A stretch of 64,000 nucleotides of DNA, taken from positions 263,530 through 327,529 of the forward strand of contig CAVXXM010000001.1 of assembly GCA_963765745.1 (NCBI GenBank), given 5' to 3'. Position numbers and translations under genes: made by a program. The DNA comes from JAHFPN01 sp963765745 (lineage in GTDB: Bacteria > Pseudomonadota > Alphaproteobacteria > Rhizobiales > Xanthobacteraceae). The notes below the pieces were generated by a model that was given only the letters and a program-made list of their open reading frames with translations, searched no databases and was not told the DNA's origin. Position 1 is the stretch's first letter, and every line of letters begins with the position of its first letter. Of this stretch, positions 1 through 8,007 are shown piece after piece.

Positions 1-135
1 TGTGACCTCGATCACCTTGAGCCCGCCGGCAACGAGCGCCCGGGCCAGCGGCACTGCCGTTGCGGCGCGCTCGATGGTGAGAACCGGGATGACCCGGACG
101 CCTTCGAACAATGGAGTGGGGTCGAGAATGGACAT
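1..135 (-). CDS. eda: KDPG/KHG aldolase, N-terminal fragment (cut by window edge)
   Basis: Only the first 45 codons are inside the window, reading from an ATG at 135 off the left edge. The peptide contains VRVIPVLTIERA, then AVPLARALVAGGLKVIEVT, which matches the first beta-alpha-beta unit of 2-keto-3-deoxy-6-phosphogluconate aldolase, including the Glu that lies ahead of the catalytic centre. The enzyme is cytosolic and splits KDPG into pyruvate and glyceraldehyde 3-phosphate in the Entner-Doudoroff pathway, or a related 2-keto-3-deoxy sugar acid. It follows, on the same strand and after about 90 bases, a set of catabolic genes, so a role in sugar-acid breakdown is likely. The class is fairly sure; the exact substrate is not visible. 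Confidence 0.8.
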   Translation of the reverse strand, partial: MSILDPTPLFEGVRVIPVLTIERAATAVPLARALVAGGLKVIEVT

Positions 136-223
136 GGTTTGATATGAACCTTCATAGCCCTCCGCCGCAAGTCATACCCGGGTCAACGAGGTCGAACCAC
201 TCGTCCGCTGAACCGCGCGGCGT

Positions 224-1139
224 TCAAAGCCGATAAATCCGCACCGCGTTGTCGTGGAAGAGTTTCTTCTGCTCGGTGAGCGGCCGGTCGGCGACCGCGG
301 CGCGGAACCCGTCATAGATCGTCTTGAACGAACCGACGATCGAATCGACCGGAAAATTGCTCGCGAACATGGCGCGGTCGTGCGCCGAAGATCGAGATCG
401 CGTCGCGGATCACGGGGCCATTGGATTCCAAGGTCCATGGCCGGCTGGGCTCGCCCAGACCCGAGACCTTGATCGCGACATTGGGGTGGGCCGCGACTTG
501 CTCCAGCGCACGGCGCCAGCCGGCAAGGCCCTCGGCACTGCGGTCGATGGGAAGTCCAGCGTGGACGATGACAATCTGCGTCTTCGGAAAATCCGCGGCG
601 AGCTCGGCGGCCGCGTCCATGTGCCACCAGGGCACCTGCAGATCGAAGGAGAAGCCGTGGCGCGCGAGCAGCGCGTAGCCGCGCCGCCACTTGGGATCGT
701 CCATGGAGCCGGGTTCGCCGCGCTTGGCCTCGCGCGCGCTCGGCGCCGGCGCCGGAAAGTTACGGATGCCGCGCACCAGCGGGCTTTTCGCGTGGCCGGC
801 GAGCACTTCCTCGATGTCGTCGCGGTCGGGCCAGGCAGCGGCGACGCAGGCATTGGGCAAACCGTGCTCCTTGGCGATGCCGTCGAGCCAGCGGGTCTCG
901 GCCACGGGATTCCTGCGATCCCACCAGGCCTCCTCGTGCACGGTCTTGACCACGCGATAGGGCGCGACGTCGCGCCGGTAATCGGCGGGAAAATAATTGC
1001 GCTTGATCGACGAATAGTCGCCGTAGCGGAAATGCACCGGCACCGGATCGCACAGCCAAGGATGATTCTTCCGGCTCAGGTCCCAGAAATGATGATGGCA
1101 ATCGACGATATCGAGGGATTCGATCGGCGCGAGGGGCAT
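224..1139 (-). CDS. Amidohydrolase family 2 (TIM-barrel, lactonase-like), frameshifted
   Basis: The protein starts MPLAPIESLDIVDCHHHFWD, with the HxH metal-binding motif at residues 15-17 typical of the amidohydrolase-2 family (fuconolactonase and 4-sulfomuconolactonase relatives). It continues through VIVHAGLP and AIKVSGLG. Near base 381 the frame breaks: the minus strand reads on in another frame as DRAMFASNFPVDSI and ends ...KKLFHDNAVRIYRL, stop at 224, exactly the expected C-terminal strand and helix. One surplus base explains it. The intact product would be about 305 residues. Probable job: hydrolysis of a lactone or cyclic amide in the catabolic cluster. It lies 3 bases after the dehydrogenase gene. 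The break may be real decay or an assembly error; I favour the error because the rest is well kept. Confidence 0.82.
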
Positions 1140-1142
1140 GGC

Positions 1143-2030
1143 TCACTTCTTCTCGTAGAGCGTGACGATCGAGGCGGAATCGCGCATCGCACCGCCGGCT
1201 TCGACATAAGCCGCGAACTGCGCGGCGGCGGCGGCCGCGAGCGGCAGTTCGAGCCCGAAGCCGTGGCCGAATTCCTTGACCGCCTTCATGTCCTTCAAGA
1301 GCTGGCGCGCGTAGCTTTTCGGCGGCTCGAAGTCGCGCGCCTGCATCTGCGTATAGACGCGCCGCAGCAGCGCGCCGTCGGCGAAGCCGCCGGCCAGGCA
1401 CGCGGGGAGCTTCGCGGCGTCGATGCCGGAGACCTCGGCGAGCGCGACGGCTTCGGCCATCAGCACGAAGCCGGTGCCGACGATGGCCTGGTTGATCATC
1501 TTGGCGGTCTGGCCGGCGCCGGACGGGCCCATGTGGGTGAAGTTGCCGGCCATGTCGCTCATAAGCGGCCGGATCGCCTCGATATCGGCCGCCTCGCCGC
1601 CGGCCATGACCGTCATGGTGCCTTCGCGCGCGGCGACCGGCCCGCCGGAGAGCGGCGCGTCGACCCAGTGCATGCCGGTCTCGCGCTTCAGGCGCGCGGC
1701 CATGTCGCGCGTTTTGGCCGGGTCGGCGGTGGAGAGATCGATCAGAATTTGTTTGCCGTGCGCCTTGGAGGCGATGCCATTTTTTCCAAACACGCAGGCT
1801 TCGACGGCATCGGTATTGAGCACACACATGAGTACAAGATCGCTCGCGGCGGTCACCTCCGCCGGCGATCCGGCCGCCACCGCGCCGTGCGGGACCACGG
1901 TATTGAGCCGCGCGGGCTCGCGGTTCCACACGGTGACTGGATAGCCACGTTCCAAAAGCCGCCGCACCATGGCCTCGCCCATAAGGCCGATGCCAACGAA
2001 GCCGAGTTTGGGTTTCCCGTTCATGTTCAC
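1143..2030 (-). CDS. NAD(P)-dependent beta-hydroxyacid dehydrogenase (HIBADH/GarR-like)
   Basis: This 295-residue protein has the Rossmann fingerprint GFVGIGLMG at residues 10-18, the substrate-binding motif DAPLSGG at 124-130 and the catalytic lysine in GAGQTAKMINQ (K177), all diagnostic for 3-hydroxyisobutyrate dehydrogenase and 2-hydroxy-3-oxopropionate reductase. It oxidises or reduces a short beta-hydroxy acid in the cytosol with NAD or NADP. It sits 3 bases from both flanking genes, so it is part of one transcript with the CoA-transferase and the amidohydrolase. The family includes tartronate-semialdehyde reductase and 3-hydroxyisobutyrate dehydrogenase; sequence reading alone does not separate them. 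Confidence 0.9.
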   Translation of the reverse strand: MNMNGKPKLGFVGIGLMGEAMVRRLLERGYPVTVWNREPARLNTVVPHGAVAAGSPAEVTAASDLVLMCVLNTDAVEACVFGKNGIASKAHGKQILIDLSTADPAKTRDMAARLKRETGMHWVDAPLSGGPVAAREGTMTVMAGGEAADIEAIRPLMSDMAGNFTHMGPSGAGQTAKMINQAIVGTGFVLMAEAVALAEVSGIDAAKLPACLAGGFADGALLRRVYTQMQARDFEPPKSYARQLLKDMKAVKEFGHGFGLELPLAAAAAAQFAAYVEAGGAMRDSASIVTLYEKK

Positions 2031-2033
2031 CTC

Positions 2034-3261
2034 TCAGCCGACTGCGCCGATGTCGGCGACTGCGATTGCGCCTGCCCGCGCCATGCGGTCGATCTCGGCG
2101 TCGGAGAAGCCGTGCTCGCGCAACACTTCACGCGTGTGCTCGCCGTAGAGCGGCGCGCCGCGCTGCACGCCGCCGGGGGTCGCCGAAAATTTAATCGGCA
2201 GGCCGATCGTCTTCACCGCGCCGAGCTTGCTGTGGCGCGTTTCGACCACCATTTCGCGCGCCAGCGTCTGCTCGTTCTCCTGCATCTGCAACACATCAAG
2301 CACGGGTCCGGCCGGAATCTTCGCGCGCTCCAGAAGCTCGAGCCATTCTGCGCTCGCGCGCTTCTTGAAATCCGGCGCAAGCGCCTCGGCGAGCACCGCT
2401 TGGTGCTGGATGCGATCGGCGTTGGTTTTGAAGCGCGGGTCGGCGGCGAGATCCTGCCGCCCGAGCAACTCGACGAGGCGCAGCCAGTTGGTCTGGTTGG
2501 CGGCGCCGACCGTGATCCAGCCGTCCTTCGTTTCGAATGCTTGATAGGGCGCGTTCAGCGGATGCGCCGAGCCCATGGGCCCCGGCGCTTTGCCGGTGGC
2601 GAGCGCGATGGCCGATTGCCAATAGGTGAGCGTGATGCCGGCCTCGAACAGCGAAGTATCGACCAACTGGCCCGCGCCCGTCTTCTCGCGCGCGTGCAGC
2701 GCCGCGACCACGCCCATGGCCGCAAGGATGCCGGCGGTGATGTCGGAAACGGGCGCGCCGACCTTGACCGGCGGCCGGCCCGGCCCCTCGCCCGTGATGC
2801 TCATGAGCCCGCTCATGCCCTGCGCCACGAGGTCGAAGCCGGCGCGGTCGGCATAGGGCCCGGTGCGGCCGAAGCCGGAGACCGAGCAATAGACCAGCCT
2901 GCGGATAGTCGTGCTTGAGCGCCTCGTAGCCGAAGCCCATGCGCTCCATCGCACCGCGACGGTAGCTCTCGGTCAGCACGTCGGCGTTCTCTAACAGGCG
3001 ATGCAGCACGCGCTTGCCGTCCTCGCTCTTGAGATCGACGGCGACGCCGCGCTTGTTCCGGTTCATCATCAGGAACGCGGCCGACTCGTCGCCGACCGCG
3101 GGCGGCAGAAAGCTTCGCGTATCGTCGCCGCCCGGAATCTTCTCGACCTTGATCACATCGGCGCCGAGATCGGCCAACATGAGGCCGCAGGTCGGTCCCG
3201 CCATCACGTGGGCGAGCTCGATGACCTTGACGCCCTTCAGCGGACCCGTGCGTTCGGCCAT
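2034..3261 (-). CDS. CaiB/BaiF (class III) CoA-transferase, frameshifted
   Basis: The N-terminal part (MAERTGPLKGVKVIELAHVM, then GLMLADLGADVIKVE and GGDDTR) and the C-terminal part (SVSGFGRTGPYADRAGFD, GMSGLMSITG) are in different frames and join at about base 2900, where one surplus base is seen. Together they give about 408 residues, the usual length for family III CoA-transferases. The Asp in RAGFDLVAQG is the expected catalytic residue that carries the acyl-anhydride intermediate. The enzyme moves CoA between carboxylic acids, for example to activate an organic acid before degradation. Neighbours 3 and 9 bases away support an operon. The substrate is unknown. Confidence 0.85.
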
Positions 3262-3270
3262 GCTGCTGCC

Positions 3271-3681
3271 TTAGGCTGGCAGCATCGCGATCGCCTCGAC
3301 CTCGATCAGTGCGCCGGCGCGGGCGAGCGCGGGCACGCCGATGGCGGTGCTGGCCGGGGGCGCCGCCATGTTCATGTGGCGGTTGCGCACATCGCGGAAA
3401 ATCAGCACGTGCTTCTCGATATCGACCATGTAGGTGTTGATCTTGACGATATGCTCGACCCCGGCGCCGACGGCGGCGAGCGCGGCTTTGATGTTCTCGA
3501 ACGTCTGCTCGGCCTGGGCGCGAAAATCGCCCGGCGCGCCGACCACTTTTCCTTCGACGTCGAAGCCGAGCTGACCGGCGAGATAGATGATGCGGCCGGG
3601 GCCGGTGATCTCGACCACATGAGAATAGCCCGGCGGCTTGGAGAGCGTAGCCGGATTGAGGAAGCGCGGCTCGGTAGGCAT
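3271..3681 (-). CDS. RidA family protein (YjgF/YER057c/UK114)
   Basis: A 136-residue RidA-type protein: GRIIYLAGQLGFD, QAEQTFENIKAALAAVGA, VKINTYMVDIEKH and ASTAIGVPALARAGALIEVEA follow the family pattern through to the C-terminal strand. Archetypal RidA deaminates reactive enamine or imine intermediates, but the family catalytic Arg (usually in an RSA or R-containing loop before the last strand) is replaced here by a STAIGVPAL context, so it may belong to a RidA subfamily with another activity. It is the first gene of the minus-strand catabolic cluster, 9 bases ahead of the CoA-transferase. Related RidA-like genes are common in catabolic operons. Confidence 0.85.
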   Translation of the reverse strand: MPTEPRFLNPATLSKPPGYSHVVEITGPGRIIYLAGQLGFDVEGKVVGAPGDFRAQAEQTFENIKAALAAVGAGVEHIVKINTYMVDIEKHVLIFRDVRNRHMNMAAPPASTAIGVPALARAGALIEVEAIAMLPA

Positions 3682-3754
3682 GATGGGACTCCCTAAAAGA
3701 TTATTTCGGACATTATAGATGAGAAAGCGACGGTCGAGATCGTTCCGGGCGGGA

Positions 3755-4849
3755 TCAGTCCATGCGATTCCAGGTCAGCAGACGAGAGGCGGCGTAGTTC
3801 CACACCGCGCCGATGAGCGCGCCGGCCAAGCCCGCCAGCCACCAGACCGGGTGCTCGAGATAAATGAGACTGGCCACACCGACATTGGCCACCGCACCCA
3901 TCGAGCATACCAGGTAGAAGGTCGCCAGACCGCGCACGAATGCGAAGCCACGCAGGCGCTGGTCGCGGTAGGTAATCAAGTTGTTCAGGATGAAATTCGA
4001 GGTCATCGCGACGAACACCGCACCAACCTGCGCCAGCGCGAAGGACGCATTCGTTGCAAGCAACAAGTACAACGCCGCGAGATGCACGAAGACGCCGGTG
4101 CCGCCCACCAGCACAAATAGGACGAAGCGCACCGGCACATAACGGCCGATCAGCTTATCCAAAATGAGCAGGCCGAATTGCCATGCCGCCATTCCATCGA
4201 GCTTGCTTGAGCCGTGCTGGCGCTCGCCGAACTGGTAGGGCAACTCGATGAATTTCAGCGGCCGCGGCGACGATGCCATGATATCGAACAGGATCTTGAA
4301 GCCCTGTTGCGAGAGCTGGCGCACCGCGCCGTCGAACGCTTCGCGCCGAATGAGGAAAAAGCCGCTCATCGGGTCCTGCAAACCGACCTTGAACAGCAAT
4401 TGCGCGATATAGACCGCGAGCCGGCTAATCCACTGCCGGCGCCAATCCCAGCCCTCCGTGCTGCCGCCCTCGGTGTAGCGGCTGGCTACCGCAAGATCGA
4501 GATCGCCCGTCTTCACGCGCTTCAGCATCGCCGGCAACAGCGTTTCGTCATGCTGCAGATCAGCGTCGATCACCGCGACAAAGGGCGAGGACGACGACAG
4601 GATACCTTCGACACAGGCGCTGGACAGGCCGCGCCGGCCGATGCGCTGAATTACGCGCACGCGCCGGTCGCGCTGCGCAATGGCGCGCACGGCGTCCGCC
4701 GTTCCATCGGGAGAGTCGTCATCGACGAATACCGCCTGCCATTCGATGCCGGCCAGGATGCGCTCGAGACGATCGAGCAGCGGCGCGACGTTGTCGCGCT
4801 CCTTGAACGTCGGAACGACAATCGTGAGTTCGATCGGAGCGTCGTTCAT
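3755..4849 (-). CDS. Family 2 glycosyltransferase fused to a GtrA-type membrane domain (polyprenyl-phosphate mannose synthase-like)
   Basis: Residues 1 to about 225 form a GT-A fold: LTIVVPTFKERDNV at the start, VFVDDDSPDGT, then the metal-binding VIDADLQHDETLLP, and MSGFFLIRREAF further on, as in dolichol/polyprenyl-phosphate mannose synthases. From about residue 235 come four hydrophobic helices (FVLFVLVGGTGVFVHLAAL, VGAVFVAMTSNFILNNLITY and two more) of the GtrA family. The enzyme probably loads a sugar from a nucleotide donor onto a polyprenyl phosphate at the inner membrane; the GtrA part anchors it or helps flip the product. The neighbouring GT39-type transferase, 34 bases upstream on the same strand, would then use that lipid-linked sugar. 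Confidence 0.88.
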   Translation of the reverse strand: MNDAPIELTIVVPTFKERDNVAPLLDRLERILAGIEWQAVFVDDDSPDGTADAVRAIAQRDRRVRVIQRIGRRGLSSACVEGILSSSSPFVAVIDADLQHDETLLPAMLKRVKTGDLDLAVASRYTEGGSTEGWDWRRQWISRLAVYIAQLLFKVGLQDPMSGFFLIRREAFDGAVRQLSQQGFKILFDIMASSPRPLKFIELPYQFGERQHGSSKLDGMAAWQFGLLILDKLIGRYVPVRFVLFVLVGGTGVFVHLAALYLLLATNASFALAQVGAVFVAMTSNFILNNLITYRDQRLRGFAFVRGLATFYLVCSMGAVANVGVASLIYLEHPVWWLAGLAGALIGAVWNYAASRLLTWNRMD

Positions 4850-4883
4850 GGCCGAGAACTGGCTAGGCTCATCGAGCTATTGT

Positions 4884-6512
4884 CTAGCGTGAACCCGGCG
4901 GAGGCAATGGCAAGGGATAGGGTCGGTAGTAGTCCGTCGCGAAAAAGATCGGGATGGTGACGACGATCGCCCCACCGCGATAAATATCGACGCGCTCCAG
5001 CAACTCGATTTTACGAAAATATGCTCCGTAGATGCGCTCGGCGGCGCCGACATAGTCGTCCGTTCCGATAATCAACGCATCCCAACCGGCAAATTTGCGG
5101 TGATCCCAGCCGAACGCGATATTTCGCGGATCATCGCATAAGCAAACGACCGGCAAATCCCTGCCAAGCTGCACGTCGACCCGGCCGGCCTCAAACCACT
5201 GCCCACCAACCGCAAAGAGCCGCTGCTTGGTGAGCAGACCGCGCTTGCGGACAGCTTCGCGCACCTCCTTCCAGTCATGCCCCTCCAAAGTCGGGTCGTT
5301 GATCTGCTTCACGATCGGCGCGAGCGGGCTCGGTACCAGATATCGCATCCAACCCGTCGTCGTCTGGGAGACAAGCACGAGAACGATAGCGACGATCCCG
5401 ACCGCGGAAGCGAACAGAAATACGCGTGTCGTGCGGTCGCCTCGATTGAGTTGCTCCAGGATCAGCGAGCCGAGCAGAGGAAACAGCAGAAGGTAGCCGG
5501 GCGCCTGCCAATGGAAGTGCCAACCCAACGGCGCCCATAGTGCGGCGATGGTGAACACGAATATCGGCAGCGTGGCTGCGCAACACAGGAACCAGCTCTT
5601 GATGTCGCGCCGACCCCGCATCAGCCCCAACGCATAGGACTGGATCATCGGAACCCAGATCCACGGGCCGATCCACGCAGCCTGGCCGAGAAGACTGCGC
5701 AACAACCAATCCGGCCGGATCCCCTCGCTTTCGACGATGCGTCCGCCCTGAAATCCGAACGAGACGCCACCATTTTGCCAATTCCAGATCAGCACCGGGC
5801 TGAATAAGGCAAGCGCAACCAGCGCTCCCAGATATGGTCCCGGCTCAGCGAACCAGCGGCGGCGCTCGCGACTCGTCAGCGCAAAAGCGACGAGGCCCAG
5901 GATCACCAGTACGGCGTGGTATTTGGCCAGCAAGGCGAGCCCGAACCAGAATCCTGCGGCCAGCCACGGCAGAATGCGCGGTCGCGGCGACGGATCGAAG
6001 GACAGCCGCGCCAGGCACAATGTGCCAGCCAACAGCGTCAACATGAGCGGCCCATCCGGCTGCATCCATCCGCCAACGCTGATCGTGAACACGGGCGAGA
6101 GGTTGAACAGGAACGCTCCGATCGCCCCGGCACGCTCGTTGAATAGAACCGCGCCAAGCCGGTACATCAGCCACGTCGTCGCGATGAACATGAGCACGAA
6201 CGGAACGCGCAGCACGAAGACCCACTCGGAGCCGGTGAGCTTCATCGTCGCCCAGACGATCCATAGAAAGAGCGGCGGCTGGTCGAAATAGCTGAGCGCC
6301 AAGTGGCGGGCCGTCGCCAAGTAATAGGCTTCGCCATTGCCGAACCCAATCGCGGCCGCCGCGAACAAACGAATGACGGTGCCGATGACGATCGTCCACA
6401 CGACGAGTCGCACAGGGCGTTCGATGCCGAAGTTCGAGAACCCGTGGATCAAATTGGCGAATCGCGACCGCGATTCCGACCCGGCGCCAATCTCGGTTGG
6501 GCGGCTACTCAT
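4884..6512 (-). CDS. GT39/ArnT-like polyprenyl-phosphate-dependent glycosyltransferase
   Basis: This 542-residue polytopic membrane protein has about a dozen hydrophobic helices. Its first periplasmic loop carries GEAYYLATARHLALSYFDQP, the family signature in which an acidic residue and the YFDxPPL segment form the active site of dolichyl-phosphate-mannose-protein mannosyltransferase and ArnT-type enzymes. It transfers a sugar from a polyprenyl-phosphate carrier to lipid A, a cell-surface glycan or protein on the outer face of the inner membrane. The gene lies directly upstream of the GT2-GtrA enzyme that would make the carrier-linked sugar. The acceptor cannot be told from sequence. The C-terminal domain (residues about 380-540) is soluble. 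Confidence 0.87.
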   Translation of the reverse strand: MSSRPTEIGAGSESRSRFANLIHGFSNFGIERPVRLVVWTIVIGTVIRLFAAAAIGFGNGEAYYLATARHLALSYFDQPPLFLWIVWATMKLTGSEWVFVLRVPFVLMFIATTWLMYRLGAVLFNERAGAIGAFLFNLSPVFTISVGGWMQPDGPLMLTLLAGTLCLARLSFDPSPRPRILPWLAAGFWFGLALLAKYHAVLVILGLVAFALTSRERRRWFAEPGPYLGALVALALFSPVLIWNWQNGGVSFGFQGGRIVESEGIRPDWLLRSLLGQAAWIGPWIWVPMIQSYALGLMRGRRDIKSWFLCCAATLPIFVFTIAALWAPLGWHFHWQAPGYLLLFPLLGSLILEQLNRGDRTTRVFLFASAVGIVAIVLVLVSQTTTGWMRYLVPSPLAPIVKQINDPTLEGHDWKEVREAVRKRGLLTKQRLFAVGGQWFEAGRVDVQLGRDLPVVCLCDDPRNIAFGWDHRKFAGWDALIIGTDDYVGAAERIYGAYFRKIELLERVDIYRGGAIVVTIPIFFATDYYRPYPLPLPPPGSR

Positions 6513-6581
6513 GGGGTCATGCGGAAAAGCGCGCTCATTTGGGGAGCGTCAGGCAGTGGCCACACCGGATCGCGAGTGATT

Positions 6582-6658
<77 letters not shown>

Positions 6659-6745
6659 CCAAATCGTGATTTCCGGCCGCAAGCTGCGATCGGCAACCGG
6701 TATGTAGCAATTGAAACCGCGGGTGGGAAGGGCTGATCCTTCAAC

Positions 6746-7669
6746 ATGACAGCGTTTTCCGGTACGCGAAAAGCCCAAATGCCCCCCAAACCCACGCTAA
6801 GACCGCAAGGCCCGATCGGAACCGCGCTCGCCGCGGTCGCCCGCGACATATTCGGCGAGGCGCGGGCGGCGCTCGCCGACCGGCGCCGGCCCGATGCCGA
6901 GCGCATCCACGATTTTCGCAAGGCCTTGAAACGATGGCGCGCGCTGCTCCGCCTGTTGGAGCCGCCGCTTGGCGATGCCGCGCGCACGTTGCGCAAGTCG
7001 GCCCGCGAGCTAGCCCGGTCGCTTACGCGCACACGCGATGCCCAATCCGCGCTCGATGCAATCGACGATCTCGAGAAGGAAGAGCGCGCGCTGTCAAAGC
7101 GTATATTGGCGACGCTGCGTCAGCGATTGCAGGCCACAAAACGCCGGCGCGAGCGAGCGACGCACGATCCCGTGCTCCGCCGGCGCCTGCGCTTGCGGCT
7201 GAACGCCGCCGAGCGCGCGGCGCAGCGCTGGACGCTCGACGACGTCGACTTCGATACGATCTCTGCCGGCTTGACCGAGACCTACCGGCGCGCGCGGCGC
7301 GCGATCCCCGATACCTGGACGCGAGCCACGGCCGAAGAGTTGCACGAGCTGCGCAAACGCGTGGTCGAACATCGCTACCAGATGGAGCTCGTGGAATCGC
7401 TCTGGCCGCGTTTCGGAAAACTATGGGTCGAGGAGACGCAACGGCTGCGCGGCCGGCTCGGCGCGCATCAGGACCTCGCCGTGCTGGCAGGGCTTGCCGC
7501 GCCGCATCGGCCGCTCGCCCATTGGCGCTCGAAGCTCGCCCCAATGATCGCCAAGCGCAAGGCCGACCACGTTGCGGCCGCCGCGCGTATCGCCGGAAGA
7601 CTGTTCGCCGAGCGGCCGAAGGCTTTCCGCCGGAGGCTTTCGGCCTTGTGGACGGGCCGCGCTCGCTGA
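6746..7669 (+). CDS. CHAD domain-containing protein
   Basis: The 307-residue protein is rich in Arg and Ala and built of helices with conserved basic and His positions: RIHDFRKALKRWRALLRLLE near residue 53, and a second repeat with LHELRKRVVEHRYQMELVE near 210. That doubled helical-bundle pattern is the CHAD domain, known to bind inorganic polyphosphate and to coat polyphosphate granules. There is no CYTH domain attached, so this is a stand-alone CHAD. A later ATG (after 11 codons) could also be the start. It precedes a dodecin gene by 89 bases on the same strand. No signal peptide is seen; location is probably cytosolic. Confidence 0.85.
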   Translation: MTAFSGTRKAQMPPKPTLRPQGPIGTALAAVARDIFGEARAALADRRRPDAERIHDFRKALKRWRALLRLLEPPLGDAARTLRKSARELARSLTRTRDAQSALDAIDDLEKEERALSKRILATLRQRLQATKRRRERATHDPVLRRRLRLRLNAAERAAQRWTLDDVDFDTISAGLTETYRRARRAIPDTWTRATAEELHELRKRVVEHRYQMELVESLWPRFGKLWVEETQRLRGRLGAHQDLAVLAGLAAPHRPLAHWRSKLAPMIAKRKADHVAAAARIAGRLFAERPKAFRRRLSALWTGRAR

Positions 7670-7758
7670 GCCCGCCAAAGACCCGTGACCGGCGAATGAA
7701 ACCTGTTAGGCTTTGATGGGCCCGAGGAGGGCTTGGGAGCCAAAATGGGAGAAGCGTC

Positions 7759-7959
7759 ATGGCCGTTGCAAGGGTAAGCAAGATCACCGCCTCTTCATCG
7801 AAGGGATTTCAGGAAGCCGCACAGGAAGGCATGAATCGCGCGATGAAAACCTTGCGCGGCGTCACCGGCTTCGAAATCCTCTCGCAGAAAGTCAAGGTCG
7901 AGCGGGGCAAGATCGCCGAGTATCGCGTGACCATGGAAGTCACGTTCATTCTCGAATAA
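7759..7959 (+). CDS. Dodecin family protein lacking the usual flavin-binding residues
   Basis: A 66-residue protein with the dodecin beta-alpha-beta-beta layout: VSKITASSSKGFQEAAQEGM, then RAMKTLRGVTGFEI and KIAEYRVTMEVTFILE. Dodecins assemble into 12-subunit shells that store flavins. In flavin-binding dodecins the segment reads LDWFEV and the later strand HYQVT; here the Trp is Gly (VTGFEI) and the Gln is Arg (EYRVT), so isoalloxazine stacking and hydrogen bonding would be lost. The start ATG has a GGGAGAAG ribosome-binding site a few bases upstream. It follows the CHAD gene. The fold call is firm; the ligand is open. Confidence 0.88.
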   Translation: MAVARVSKITASSSKGFQEAAQEGMNRAMKTLRGVTGFEILSQKVKVERGKIAEYRVTMEVTFILE

Positions 7960-8007
7960 TCCGCTTCACCTCCGCAGTGCCGCGCGGTATTCCTTCTGCC
8001 TGACCCG

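Noticed and set aside
324..2918. Plus-strand open frame of more than 860 codons opposite the catabolic cluster
   Set aside because: The minus strand encodes recognisable enzyme families in the same interval; the plus-strand product has shadow composition and no ribosome-binding site.
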